Positions 9,502-18,694 of a stretch of DNA of 64,000 nt are shown here, piece by piece; position 1 is the first letter of the stretch, and every line of letters begins with the position of its first letter. Origin of the DNA: Pseudoalteromonas luteoviolacea DSM 6061 (GTDB lineage: Bacteria > Pseudomonadota > Gammaproteobacteria > Enterobacterales > Alteromonadaceae); contig NZ_AUYB01000103.1 of the NCBI RefSeq assembly GCF_001625655.1, positions 62,001 to 126,000 on the forward strand, written 5' to 3'. Made by a program: the position numbers and the translations under genes. The notes beneath the pieces were generated by a model. That model was not told where the DNA came from and ran no database searches. It worked only from the letters and a program-made list of their open reading frames with translations.

Positions 9502-11229
9502 ATGTTGTCGATAAGAAAAAACCTACTGGCAGTATTGGTTGGCGTATTAATCGGTGGTGGGGCTGTCGGCTTATTAGTTTCCCAAAATGCCAGCATGCTA
9601 GCTAGTGAAAGCACAGAAAATGCTGAGAAAAAGCCGCTGTATTGGGTAGCCCCCATGGATGCAAACTATCGCCGTGATAAGCCTGGGAAATCGCCGATGG
9701 GTATGGACCTAATTCCTGTGTATGAAGAGCAAGCTGGAGATGACTTTGGTCCTGGAACAGTTAAAATTGCTCCTCATGTTGTGAACAACCTTGGGGTCAG
9801 AACGGCTTTGGTTGAAGCAAAGCGGTTCCATACAGAAATAGATACTGTGGGGTATGTGATGTATGACGAAGATAAACTCGTACATATTCACCCACGTGTA
9901 GATGGCTGGATTGATAAATTGTATATCAAGTCAATGGGGGAAAAAGTAGTTCAAGGTCAGCCTTTATACGAATTGTACTCTCCAGAATTAGTGAATGCGC
10001 AAAAAGAGGTGCTGGTTGCTTTAAAGCAAGCTGATCAACAATTGATAAAAGCAGCGCAAAAACGCTTGAGTGCCCTTAAAATGTCGCCCCAGTTCATTGA
10101 ACAACTGGTTAAAACCAAAGAAGTGAGCCAGACCGTAACCTTCTACGCTCCCCAATCTGGTGTCGTTGAAAACCTGAATATTCGTGAAGGTTTTTATGTT
10201 CAACCTGATACTACGATGATGAGTATTGGACAACTTGAGCAAGTTTGGGTTGAAGTTGAGGTCTTTGAGCGAGACGCTGCCTTGGTGGAGGCTGGGTTAC
10301 CAGTCACTATGCGGTTGGACTATTTGCCAGGTAAGGCATGGCAAGGTGACGTTGATTATGTTTACCCTAGCCTAGATGCAAAAAGTCGTACTTTGCGAGT
10401 TAGGTTGAGATTCGATAACAGTGACTTAGCATTAAAACCCAATATGTTTGCTCAAGTTTCTATTCATGCTAACCCACTTGATCAAGTCATTACAGTGCCA
10501 AAAGAGGCGGTCATTCGTACCGGCCAGCAAGATAGAGTTGTATTGGTGGTGGGAGATGGGCAGTTTAAATCTATAGAAGTTGCAATAGGGCAAGTCAGCA
10601 GTGAATACATTGAGATACTAAGTGGGCTGAGTGAAGGTGACGAAATAGTGACTTCTGCGCAATTTTTAATTGACTCAGAATCGAGCAAAAACTCAGATTT
10701 TAAGCGTATGAGCGTGACAGAAAAACCGGATACCGTGTGGATGCAGGGTTTGGTTAATAATGTTGATTCTCAAAACCTTAAAGCCAATATAACTCACGCG
10801 CCAGTAGAAGCCTGGGCATGGCCTGAAATGACCATGGATTTTGACATTGCTGATGATGTGGATATCGACTCAATAAAGTCGGGTCAAAACCTTCACTTTC
10901 AGGTGAAACAACTTGAGTCTGGCGGGTATGTTGTGACAGAGATCCATATTGTTTCTGAGCCTTCATATCCAAGTGCAACCGTCAAGGGGGTGATCAACCA
11001 AATCAACGACGAGCGGCGTATTCTGAACATTAGCCGTGATGCAATAGAAAAATGGAATCGCAATGCGGCCACTATGGACTTTTTAGTGTCAAAGAGTGTG
11101 GAGTTGAGTGCACTAAATGTGGGTGAAACAATCACCTTTACGTTTGAAGTCAGAGATGAGTTAGTGATTACCAATATCGAACTGCCCCAAGTTGAAAGCG
11201 CAGGGCACCGCGATCACGGTCATCACTAG
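9502..11229 (+). CDS. cusB: CusB-like RND efflux adaptor with heavy-metal-binding and two CusF-like domains
   Basis: Periplasmic adaptor of a copper/silver RND pump (575 residues, longer than E. coli CusB at about 407). An N-terminal membrane anchor (8-27) is followed by a heavy-metal-binding domain (47-75, PMD...SPMGMDLIPVYEE), then the barrel-sandwich and beta-barrel adaptor domains. Two CusF-like domains are fused at the C-terminus. The first (from about 414) keeps the CusF ligand spacing exactly: H432, W440, M443, M445. The second (from about 492) has R, R and A at the first three positions and keeps only the last Met, so it probably does not bind metal the same way. The tail ends in HRDHGHH. 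cusA starts 14 bp downstream. Confidence 0.93.
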   Translation: MLSIRKNLLAVLVGVLIGGGAVGLLVSQNASMLASESTENAEKKPLYWVAPMDANYRRDKPGKSPMGMDLIPVYEEQAGDDFGPGTVKIAPHVVNNLGVRTALVEAKRFHTEIDTVGYVMYDEDKLVHIHPRVDGWIDKLYIKSMGEKVVQGQPLYELYSPELVNAQKEVLVALKQADQQLIKAAQKRLSALKMSPQFIEQLVKTKEVSQTVTFYAPQSGVVENLNIREGFYVQPDTTMMSIGQLEQVWVEVEVFERDAALVEAGLPVTMRLDYLPGKAWQGDVDYVYPSLDAKSRTLRVRLRFDNSDLALKPNMFAQVSIHANPLDQVITVPKEAVIRTGQQDRVVLVVGDGQFKSIEVAIGQVSSEYIEILSGLSEGDEIVTSAQFLIDSESSKNSDFKRMSVTEKPDTVWMQGLVNNVDSQNLKANITHAPVEAWAWPEMTMDFDIADDVDIDSIKSGQNLHFQVKQLESGGYVVTEIHIVSEPSYPSATVKGVINQINDERRILNISRDAIEKWNRNAATMDFLVSKSVELSALNVGETITFTFEVRDELVITNIELPQVESAGHRDHGHH

Positions 11230-11243
11230 GGAGCGATTAGATT

Positions 11244-14200
11244 ATGATTGAGTCTATTATTAGATGGTCACTGGTGAATCGCTTTTTTGTGTTACTCGTG
11301 ACAGTGATTGTTGCGCTTGGTGGTGTTTATTCATTAAAAAATACACCCGTTGATGCAATTCCAGATCTGTCAGATGTACAAGTCATTGTGAAGACCAGTT
11401 ACCCAGGTCAAGCGCCACAGGTGGTTCAAGATCAAGTGACGTTTCCGCTTACGACAGCCATGTTGTCGGTACCAGGGGCAAGAACGGTGCGTGGTTTTTC
11501 TTTTTTTGGTGACTCTTATGTTTACATTATCTTTGATGATGATACCGATTTGTACTGGGCACGCAGCCGAGTACTAGAGTATTTAAGCCAAGTCTCAGCG
11601 AGTCTACCTGAAACAGCAAAGCCGCAGTTAGGCCCCGATGCTACGGGTGTGGGCTGGGTATATATCTATGCACTAACTGATCGAGCGGGTAACCATGATA
11701 TTAGTCAGCTGCGCAGTATTCAGGACTGGTTTTTAAAATATGAATTGCAAACTGTTGCTGGGGTTTCTGAGGTTGCAGCTGTGGGCGGCATGGTTAAACA
11801 ATATCAAGTTGAAGTAAACCCAGATAAATTGAGAGCTTATGATGTGCCTTTAAGCCTGATTGAAGTGGCTTTGAAAAAAGGTAACAGAGAAACCGGCGCG
11901 TCAGTGGTTGAAATGGCCGAAGCAGAGTATATGGTTACTGCGACTGGATATATAAAATCCGTTTCCGATATTGAAGCCATACCACTTGGTATCAATATGA
12001 AAGGTACGCCATTGACGATTGGCGATGTGGCCAACGTGCAAGTTGGACCGCAGATGCGTCGTGGTATTGCCGAGCTTAATGGAGAGGGTGAAGTGGTTGG
12101 CGGCATCGTGGTCATGCGATATGGCGAGAATGCGCAGCAAACAATAGAGGGGGTTAAGGCCAAATTAGCTTCACTAAAGAAATCTTTACCCGCAGGTGTT
12201 GAGATTGTACCTGTTTATGACCGCTCTCAACTGATTGAGCGTGCGGTTAATAACTTATGGAGCAAATTACTTGAAGAGTTAGCCGTTGTTGCGTTGGTGT
12301 GTGTGGTGTTTTTATTTCATTTACGCTCATCAATTGTTGCCGTAGTAACACTGCCTTTAGGGATCCTTGTGTCCTTTATTGTTATGCATTTTCAAGGCAT
12401 TAATGCCAATATCATGTCTTTAGGAGGGATAGCTATTGCAATTGGTGCGATGACCGATGGTGCCATTGTAATGATTGAAAATATGCACAAGCATATGGAG
12501 AAAACGCCACTAACAGAAGACAACCGCTGGCAAATCGTTGCCAAAGCAGCTTCTGAAGTGGGCCCTGCGCTTTTCTTTAGCTTGATGATCATTACTGTAT
12601 CATTTTTACCTGTGTTTATACTGGAGGCACAGGAAGGACGGATGTTTGCACCTTTGGCTTACACCAAAACTTATGCGATGGCTGCATCTGCAGGGTTAGC
12701 GATCACCTTAGTGCCAGTTTTAATGGGTTACTTTATTCGAGGAAAGGTTGTACCTCAGGATAAAAATCCTTTGAATAAGGCGCTGGTTGCAATTTACTTA
12801 CCGGTGCTAAAACAAGTAATGTCTTTCCCTAAGCTGACAATCTTAGCTGCTATTGTTGTCACTGCGATTGGCTTTTATCCCATCAATAAAATAGGCAGTG
12901 AGTTTATTCCTCCGTTGGACGAAGGGGATCTCATGTATATGCCAACCACTTACCCAGGGATCTCAATTGGTAAAGCGAGAGAACTGTTGCAGCAAACGGA
13001 TAAATTGATTCGCACTGTGCCAGAGGTCGACAATGTGTTTGGTAAAGTTGGTCGGGCAGAAACCGCCACAGATCCGGCTCCACTTACAATGATTGAAACT
13101 TTCATCCAGCTCAAACCCCAATCACAGTGGCGTGAGGGGGTTACAACAGAAAGCTTGAAAGCTGAACTAGATCAACTGGTTAAATTACCGGGTGTCACCA
13201 ATGCTTGGGTAATGCCGATTAAAACGCGTATAGATATGCTTGCCACAGGCATTAAAACCCCTGTGGGCATTAAAGTCGCGGGTCCAGATATTGATGTTAT
13301 TCAAGAAATTGGGCAACAAATTGAGCGAATTTTACCAAACGTTCAAGGCACCGCTTCGGTTTACTCTGAGCGTGTAGCTGGTGGTCGCTATATTAAAGTT
13401 GATATTTCTCGTGAAAAAGCGAGCCGTTTTGGGCTTAACATTGCAGATGTACAACAAGTGGTTTCCACCGCTATTGGCGGTATGAATGTAACCCAAACGA
13501 TTGAAGGGCAAGAACGCTATCCCGTTAATTTAAGATACCCTCAGGACTACCGAGATTCACCTGAACAGTTATCTCGATTACCTGTGATCACGCCAACAGG
13601 GCAACGAATTGCTTTGGGTGACGTCGCTCATGTTTATATTGAAAATGGACCTCCTGGCATTAAGAGCGAAAATGCGCGTATCAATGGTTGGACGTTTATC
13701 GACATCGACGGAGTGGATATCGGCAGCTATGTGAGCAATGCTCAAGCGTATTTAGCAGAAGAGCTTAAGCTTCCTGCGGGGTATTCAATTACGTGGGCGG
13801 GTCAATATGAATATATGCAAAGGGCACAAGCAAAGCTCTCATATGTGCTTCCTCTAACGTTGGCCATCATAGTAATACTGCTATATATGAACTTCAGAGC
13901 ACTGAGTGAAGTTGCCTTGATTATTGTCACGCTCCCGATGGCCTTAATTGGGGGATTATGGTTAATGTATATAGAAGGGTTTAATTTTTCGGTAGCTGCG
14001 GGCGTTGGATTTATTGCATTAGCAGGTGTTGCGGTTGAAATCGGTGTGATCATGCTTGTGTATTTAAACCAAGCCTTAGCTGATTTAAAGTCAAAAGCAT
14101 TGTCAACGTCTACGCCCATTTCAGTCGACAGTTACAATCAGGCACTATTACATGGTGCTGGCTTACGTGTACGTCCGGTAATGATGACCGTTGCAACAAT

Positions 14201-14393
14201 TATTATCGGCCTGTTACCTATCCTTTATGGCACAGGCACGGGCTCTGAAGTAATGAGTCGTATCGCGGCGCCTATGGTTGGTGGGATGAGTAGTGCAGTG
14301 CTGCTAACACTGATTGTGTTACCTGCAGTGTATAGCTTACTTAAACGCGGTGAAATTGAACGGTTTAATATGTCTTTAAAAGCCACAAGTTAA
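11244..14393 (+). CDS. cusA: CusA-like heavy-metal efflux RND transporter
   Basis: Proton-driven inner-membrane pump of the heavy-metal RND class, 1049 residues, normal length. It begins with MIESIIRWSLVNRFFVLL and carries the HME motif AIGAMTDGAIVMIENMHKH in the central membrane region. The methionines that relay Cu(I)/Ag(I) in E. coli CusA are present in equivalent motifs: LMYMPTTYPGIS, LTMIETFIQLKP and RIDMLATGIKTPVGIKV. It works with the CusB adaptor just upstream. No outer-membrane CusC gene is present in the cassette, so a channel encoded elsewhere must be borrowed. A perfect hairpin terminator follows. Confidence 0.95.
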   Translation: MIESIIRWSLVNRFFVLLVTVIVALGGVYSLKNTPVDAIPDLSDVQVIVKTSYPGQAPQVVQDQVTFPLTTAMLSVPGARTVRGFSFFGDSYVYIIFDDDTDLYWARSRVLEYLSQVSASLPETAKPQLGPDATGVGWVYIYALTDRAGNHDISQLRSIQDWFLKYELQTVAGVSEVAAVGGMVKQYQVEVNPDKLRAYDVPLSLIEVALKKGNRETGASVVEMAEAEYMVTATGYIKSVSDIEAIPLGINMKGTPLTIGDVANVQVGPQMRRGIAELNGEGEVVGGIVVMRYGENAQQTIEGVKAKLASLKKSLPAGVEIVPVYDRSQLIERAVNNLWSKLLEELAVVALVCVVFLFHLRSSIVAVVTLPLGILVSFIVMHFQGINANIMSLGGIAIAIGAMTDGAIVMIENMHKHMEKTPLTEDNRWQIVAKAASEVGPALFFSLMIITVSFLPVFILEAQEGRMFAPLAYTKTYAMAASAGLAITLVPVLMGYFIRGKVVPQDKNPLNKALVAIYLPVLKQVMSFPKLTILAAIVVTAIGFYPINKIGSEFIPPLDEGDLMYMPTTYPGISIGKARELLQQTDKLIRTVPEVDNVFGKVGRAETATDPAPLTMIETFIQLKPQSQWREGVTTESLKAELDQLVKLPGVTNAWVMPIKTRIDMLATGIKTPVGIKVAGPDIDVIQEIGQQIERILPNVQGTASVYSERVAGGRYIKVDISREKASRFGLNIADVQQVVSTAIGGMNVTQTIEGQERYPVNLRYPQDYRDSPEQLSRLPVITPTGQRIALGDVAHVYIENGPPGIKSENARINGWTFIDIDGVDIGSYVSNAQAYLAEELKLPAGYSITWAGQYEYMQRAQAKLSYVLPLTLAIIVILLYMNFRALSEVALIIVTLPMALIGGLWLMYIEGFNFSVAAGVGFIALAGVAVEIGVIMLVYLNQALADLKSKALSTSTPISVDSYNQALLHGAGLRVRPVMMTVATIIIGLLPILYGTGTGSEVMSRIAAPMVGGMSSAVLLTLIVLPAVYSLLKRGEIERFNMSLKATS

Positions 14394-14402
14394 TGTTATT
14401 TT

Positions 14403-14428
14403 GAAGCAATACCCTGTGGTATTGCTTC
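14403..14428. terminator. Bidirectional terminator between cusA and the convergent precursor gene
   Basis: Perfect 11-bp inverted repeat GAAGCAATACC/GGTATTGCTTC with a CTGT loop. T-runs are short on both sides, so efficiency is uncertain. Confidence 0.7.
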
Positions 14429-14439
14429 AGTTTATCAGT

Positions 14440-14634
14440 CTAAAATTCGACAGGACAATCTTGATCTCGAGCTGTAAAGCAGCCGCTGTTGTTTAGCGCT
14501 ACCACACAGGTTGCATTGCCCACGGTTGGACATAGATCTGGTTCTCCACCAGCAACTAGTCTTGTCATTTTTGAGCTCATCGCTTTTTCGCTAGATAAGC
14601 GTTTCAGATTGTTCTTTTTAATTGCTAATTTCAT
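14440..14634 (-). CDS. RiPP-like peptide precursor with double-glycine leader (orphan)
   Basis: A 64-residue peptide starts at an ATG 14634 that has AAGGA 8 bp upstream; a longer frame exists but lacks a ribosome site. It opens MKLAIKKNNLKRLSSEKAM and has a leader ending in RLVAGG, followed by a 34-residue core with four cysteines and several Thr/Ser. This resembles the GG-leader precursor peptides (MKLxIKKKxxKxL... type) that databases label class I lanthipeptide in marine gammaproteobacteria and Bacteroidetes. No modifying enzyme or peptidase-transporter is next to it, so modification is unproven. It lies on the minus strand between cusA and thyA, with a terminator after it. Confidence 0.65.
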   Translation of the reverse strand: MKLAIKKNNLKRLSSEKAMSSKMTRLVAGGEPDLCPTVGNATCVVALNNSGCFTARDQDCPVEF

Positions 14635-14875
14635 TTTACTTTCCTTATCTAATTGTTGTTTTTCCATGGTTAATCTATCACCAGGGTGTGAATAAGTTAA
14701 TTGTTTATTTTAAAAGGTTGGAATTTTGTATTTTTACAGGGTGGTTTGTAGTGCCACATTCACCTTAATGTTGGGCGCACTTAAGATAAACTCACAGTGA
14801 CAATGATGGTGTCGCTTGGGGAGGCAGTGTATGATAACGAACATCAAAATTAAGCTTAGTGATAGGGTTACATAA

Positions 14876-15727
14876 ATGAAGCAATATTTGGACTTATGCC
14901 AGCGTATCGTGGATGAAGGCAAATGGGTAGAGAACACCAGAACGGGTAAAAGGTGTCTTACTGTGATTAACGCTGATCTAACCTATCATGTTGATAAAAA
15001 CGAATTCCCACTTGTTACAACGCGAAAGAGCTATTGGAAAGCAGCAATTGCCGAGCTGTTAGGCTATTTACGAGGCTACGACAGTGCAGCCCAATTCAGA
15101 GAAATAGGTTGTAACACCTGGAATGCCAACGCAAATGACAACCAAGATTGGCTCAATAACCCGAATCGCAAAGGCGAAGACGATATGGGCTTTGTGTATG
15201 GGGCTGTAGCGAGGAATTACCCTAAACCGGATGGCGGTAGCGTCGACTTGGTTAAACAAGTTATCGACGATTTATCTAAGGGGATCGATAATCGAGGCGA
15301 AATCATTACTTTCTATCACCCAGGTTCTTTCCATTTAGGCTGTTTGCGCCCATGCATGTTTCAACATCAGTTTTCGATCTTAGACGGTGTGTTATATCTA
15401 AATAGTTATCAGCGTAGTCAGGACGTGCCTTTAGGTGGTAACTTCAATGCTATTCAAGTGTTTACGCTTTTAAAGTTAGTTGCGCAAATCACGGGGTTGA
15501 AGCCAGGTAAAGCATTCCATAAAATTGTCAACGCACACATTTATGAAGATCAATTAGAGTTGATGCGTGATGTTCAGCTTAAACGAACACCGTTTGAATC
15601 TCCGCAGTTACATATCAACCCAGATATCAAAACGTTTGAAGATTTGGAAACTTGGGTGACTTTGGATGACTTTGAAGTAACAAATTATCAATATCACGAC
15701 GCAATTCAATATCCCTTCTCAGTATAA
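14876..15727 (+). CDS. thyA: Thymidylate synthase
   Basis: ThyA methylates dUMP to dTMP with methylene-tetrahydrofolate. The 283-residue protein is the longer form seen in Vibrio and relatives (E. coli 264). The catalytic cysteine is C160 in [14 protein letters not shown], followed by the dUMP-binding [13 protein letters not shown] and the [10 protein letters not shown] motifs; it ends [13 protein letters not shown] (DAIQYPFSV). The start ATG follows a weak GATAGGGT site. lgt and thyA are adjacent in E. coli, but here 6.6 kb of metal-efflux and peptide genes separate them. A terminator follows. Confidence 0.97.
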   Translation: MKQYLDLCQRIVDEGKWVENTRTGKRCLTVINADLTYHVDKNEFPLVTTRKSYWKAAIAELLGYLRGYDSAAQFREIGCNTWNANANDNQDWLNNPNRKGEDDMGFVYGAVARNYPKPDGGSVDLVKQVIDDLSKGIDNRGEIITFYHPGSFHLGCLRPCMFQHQFSILDGVLYLNSYQRSQDVPLGGNFNAIQVFTLLKLVAQITGLKPGKAFHKIVNAHIYEDQLELMRDVQLKRTPFESPQLHINPDIKTFEDLETWVTLDDFEVTNYQYHDAIQYPFSV

Positions 15728-15737
15728 AAATTGTCAA

Positions 15738-15763
15738 AAGCAGCATTGAAATGCTGCTTTTTT
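15738..15763 (+). terminator. Intrinsic terminator after thyA
   Basis: Stem AAGCAGCAT/ATGCTGCTT with a short TGAA-type loop, followed by a run of T residues. Confidence 0.85.
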
Positions 15764-15958
15764 ATTCCTCCTTGTTCCCTTATAAATACAAATGTAAAGC
15801 TGAGTTTATTACTCAAAAGCATACTTTTAGATTGTTTTTTGAGCGAAAGGTAAGCGTTTTATCCTTTTTTATGGACAAATAAGTATTTTTTAGTCAGTCT
15901 AAAGGCCTATAAAAAGACTGGTATGTCTTGTTAATTAATTTAGCTTGGGTCTTGCAGT

Positions 15959-16597
15959 ATGCCTACCACCGCGTGGTCTAAAACTTGGTTCTTATTGTTT
16001 TGTTTATCGGGATTATCGGGGTGTGTTAACTCCGAACTTTCTTTAGAAGAAAAGATTGCACAACAAGAAGCAATACATGCCCATAAAAATATGATTGCCT
16101 CTTATGATAAGAACAAAGCGAGTATTGAGCGACTTGCACAGATGGAAGGGGATTTGAGTCAGTTGCTTGCACTGCTGTCAGAAGAAGCGCAGGTGACAGA
16201 CATTCAAACACACCTAAACCCAGAGAAAGAAACGATTAAGCATGCTGCGATGCACAGTGAAGTGCAACCGACACAATTGGCAAGTGAAGTGCAACCGACA
16301 CAATTGGCAAGTGAACGAAACGACGCAGAAACAGAGATTTTAATTCCAGACTTGGTATTAGGTATTCATATAAAGCGTGATATAGCTCTGCGTCAGGTTG
16401 ACACCATTGAGGATCGACTGGCAAAGGTGAGGCAGCATTACCATTTGGTATTTAACTCTGTGCGTACTCAATTGGTCGAGCCTAACGAGCAGCAACATCT
16501 CTACTATGTTACGGCAAATGGGTTTACCTCATTGCAAGAAGCAAGTGTATTTTGCAAAGCGATGGTTAATATCGCCAAACGCTGTAGGCATTTATAA
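15959..16597 (+). CDS. Lipoprotein with SPOR-like C-terminus (pilus-operon associated)
   Basis: A 212-residue predicted lipoprotein: signal segment 8-21 and lipobox LSGC with Cys22. A charged helical stretch (27-75) is followed by a Glu/Gln/Thr-rich linker with a perfect 9-residue duplication (SEVQPTQLA twice) and a C-terminal region (about 160-212, LYYVTANGFTSLQEASVFCKAM) that looks like a SPOR-type domain with two cysteines. The usher 2 kb downstream ends with a similar-looking segment. It stands 162 bp before the pilin genes on the same strand and is probably part of that system. No specific function is known to me. Confidence 0.65.
   Translation: MPTTAWSKTWFLLFCLSGLSGCVNSELSLEEKIAQQEAIHAHKNMIASYDKNKASIERLAQMEGDLSQLLALLSEEAQVTDIQTHLNPEKETIKHAAMHSEVQPTQLASEVQPTQLASERNDAETEILIPDLVLGIHIKRDIALRQVDTIEDRLAKVRQHYHLVFNSVRTQLVEPNEQQHLYYVTANGFTSLQEASVFCKAMVNIAKRCRHL
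16256..16309 (+). repeat. Perfect 27-bp tandem duplication inside the SPOR-like lipoprotein gene
   Basis: Two exact copies of a 27-bp unit (16256-16282 and 16283-16309) encode SEVQPTQLA twice in the linker. Copy number could change in frame by slippage; a third partial copy (AGTGAA) follows. Confidence 0.95.
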
Positions 16598-16759
16598 ATC
16601 AAATCAGATTGAATTTTTATATGTACGGTATGACGAGCTGTACCTTGTACAAAGAAGGAGCTTTGACAATTTTTTAGAGTTTATACTCTTATTTGGCTTA
16701 GCAAGAGAAGTACTTTTAAATCACAAGTTCTTCTAAAGTGATTTTTAAAGGATAACACA

Positions 16760-17353
16760 ATGAAAAATAATTTTAGAAAAATCGGCTTTGTTAGCACATT
16801 AGTATTAATGGCGTTTGCATCAAACGCGGGTGAACAAAGAACATTTGAAGCAAAAGTAACGGTTAAAAATGCTTTTGAGCTTGAAAAGCAATCTGACTTG
16901 CTCTTTGGTACTATTCGTGCAAAAGCAGATACAACGGGCACAGATACCGCAACATTAGTTATACCTGCCGATACAGGTAAAGCCGCGAGTGTCACATCAA
17001 CAGACATCACAAAAGCTGAGATTTCTATCCTCGAAGCAGGAGCGCCAGCTCAATTTAAAATCTCTGGTGTCGTGCCTTTTGCAACTTTGACTATCACCGA
17101 TCCGGTAGAAACCAATATTGTGCTATCAGGAGGTAATCCAAATGCGGCGGGCTTTACCATGGATACTTTTACTTATTACATCGAAACGGGCGCTTTGAGT
17201 CAGCAGGATGTGACAGGTAATCAAATCCAAGTTGATGATAAAGGTGAAGCTCTGTTTAACATTGGCGCAACGCTAAAAACGACAACCGGCGGCACCGCAA
17301 ATTATCTTGATGGAAGTTACAGTGGCACCTTTACCATTGAGGTGAGCTACTAG
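16760..17353 (+). CDS. DUF4402 pilin-like subunit (major subunit candidate)
   Basis: A 197-residue exported protein with a signal peptide (1-23, ending ASNAGEQ) and a DUF4402 domain: a FEAKVTVKNAFELEKQSDLLFGTI start, an FKISG central strand, and a YLDGSYSGTFTIEVSY C-terminal strand, the usual donor/groove pattern of secreted beta-sandwich pilins. AAAGGA lies 8 bp before the ATG. It is the first of four tightly spaced genes (pilin, pilin, chaperone, usher) forming a chaperone-usher operon of the alternative/alpha type. DUF4402 proteins are commonly found with such ushers. Confidence 0.85.
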   Translation: MKNNFRKIGFVSTLVLMAFASNAGEQRTFEAKVTVKNAFELEKQSDLLFGTIRAKADTTGTDTATLVIPADTGKAASVTSTDITKAEISILEAGAPAQFKISGVVPFATLTITDPVETNIVLSGGNPNAAGFTMDTFTYYIETGALSQQDVTGNQIQVDDKGEALFNIGATLKTTTGGTANYLDGSYSGTFTIEVSY

Positions 17354-17359
17354 GTGTAG

Positions 17360-17863
17360 ATGACATTGGATCGCGCCTCCGTAATAGGGCAGTACCGCAA
17401 ATCGGCTGTGCTTTTAATTGGCACAGTTACGTTGAGTGCAGCTCTGAGCTTTGATGGTTATGCACGCATAATTGTCGAAAGGCCTTTAGACTTTGGCACT
17501 ATTTTAATCTCTGACCATGCACAAGCTAGTCGTGTTCAGGTGAAAGCAAATGGCCAAAGTGCCACCAATGGCGGTGTTCACCTTGTCACTGGTGCTCAAG
17601 CTGCGAGTATTATGTTGTCTTCATTACCAGCGCAAACAAATGTGGCTGTCAGTACCAACATCATTACACCTCAGATGTCTCACAGTAACTTGGCTGTTTC
17701 GGGGATTAAGCTTATCCAGTTGGAGCATACGGATAGAGTGTTCACTGACACCCTCGGCAATGCGCACTTGAATATTGGCGGCACCATTGAGATTACCGGA
17801 AACCCAGCTCAATACCCAGATGGCACGTATCGGGTATGGGCAAGTATTGAAGTTAATTACTAA
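17360..17863 (+). CDS. Second DUF4402 pilin-like subunit
   Basis: A 167-residue relative of the preceding pilin with a hydrophobic N-terminal segment (about 13-32). It keeps the family features PLDFGTILIS near the N-terminus and PDGTYRVWASIEVNY at the C-terminus but is shorter in the middle. It starts 6 bp after the first pilin stop and ends 7 bp before the chaperone. A minor or tip subunit role is plausible from size and position only. Confidence 0.8.
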   Translation: MTLDRASVIGQYRKSAVLLIGTVTLSAALSFDGYARIIVERPLDFGTILISDHAQASRVQVKANGQSATNGGVHLVTGAQAASIMLSSLPAQTNVAVSTNIITPQMSHSNLAVSGIKLIQLEHTDRVFTDTLGNAHLNIGGTIEITGNPAQYPDGTYRVWASIEVNY

Positions 17864-17870
17864 TTTAAAT

Positions 17871-18677
17871 ATGAAAAAAATCTTTGTTTTAACTGGCCTT
17901 TTAGTAACAAGCTTACTCAGTGGTTTTGTACATGCCAGCTTAATGATATCCCCCACTCGGGTCGTATTTGATGAACGTCAGCGCACAGCGAAGGTTTTTT
18001 TGATTAATAATAGTCAAGAAGAAAAAACCTACCGCTTAGGGTGGAAGGAGAAACATGCGCTGGCATCGGGGGGATATAGGGATTTAGCGGCTGATGAGGT
18101 TGGCCCTTGGCGGTTAAGTCATATGATACGAATGACGCCAAAGCAGGTTCATCTAGCGCCTGGTGAAAGGCAAGTCGTGAAGTTGGCGTTGAGACGCAAA
18201 AAAGATATGGCGCATGGCGAGTATCGCTCTCACTTGTTTTTTCAGGCATTGCCCACCGAGCAGCATCGAGTATCCCAAGCCATTGGTATTAATCTTAATA
18301 TGATTCTGAGTTATAGCATTCCTATTGTGTATCGAAAACAAGTCTCGATACCGGCCGTTACGATTAGTGACGCACAGCTCAAGCTAAATAGTGCAGGCCA
18401 GCAGGTAATTCATCTAGATATAAGCCGACAAGGTCATGCAAGTGCATTTGGCAAAATACAGGCATATTGGAAAGCACATAATACAAAGCAATGGCAGCGT
18501 GTTTCGGTTGCTAATAACTTTGCGATTTACCCTGAAGTAGCGAAAGCAAATATTGAGCTCAATATTCTCAATGGCCAAAAAATAGCTGGTCGAGGTCAGC
18601 TAAAAGTCACTTATGATGGACAGGAAGAGCACGCAGGTAAGGAATTGGCGCAAAAAACTTTTGCTCTCACCCTTTAG
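17871..18677 (+). CDS. Periplasmic pilus chaperone
   Basis: A 268-residue protein with signal peptide (1-22, ending VHA) and the immunoglobulin-like chaperone fold. LMISPTRVVFDERQRTAKVFL opens the mature protein, and HLAPGERQVVKLALRR matches the conserved chaperone strand with the P-G-E-x-Q motif. Such chaperones cap pilin subunits by donor-strand complementation before delivery to the usher. The ATG at 17871 was chosen because the upstream in-frame residues overlap the previous gene and lack a signal. The usher starts 17 bp downstream. Confidence 0.88.
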   Translation: MKKIFVLTGLLVTSLLSGFVHASLMISPTRVVFDERQRTAKVFLINNSQEEKTYRLGWKEKHALASGGYRDLAADEVGPWRLSHMIRMTPKQVHLAPGERQVVKLALRRKKDMAHGEYRSHLFFQALPTEQHRVSQAIGINLNMILSYSIPIVYRKQVSIPAVTISDAQLKLNSAGQQVIHLDISRQGHASAFGKIQAYWKAHNTKQWQRVSVANNFAIYPEVAKANIELNILNGQKIAGRGQLKVTYDGQEEHAGKELAQKTFALTL

Positions 18678-18694
18678 AATTAAGTGAGGCAATA

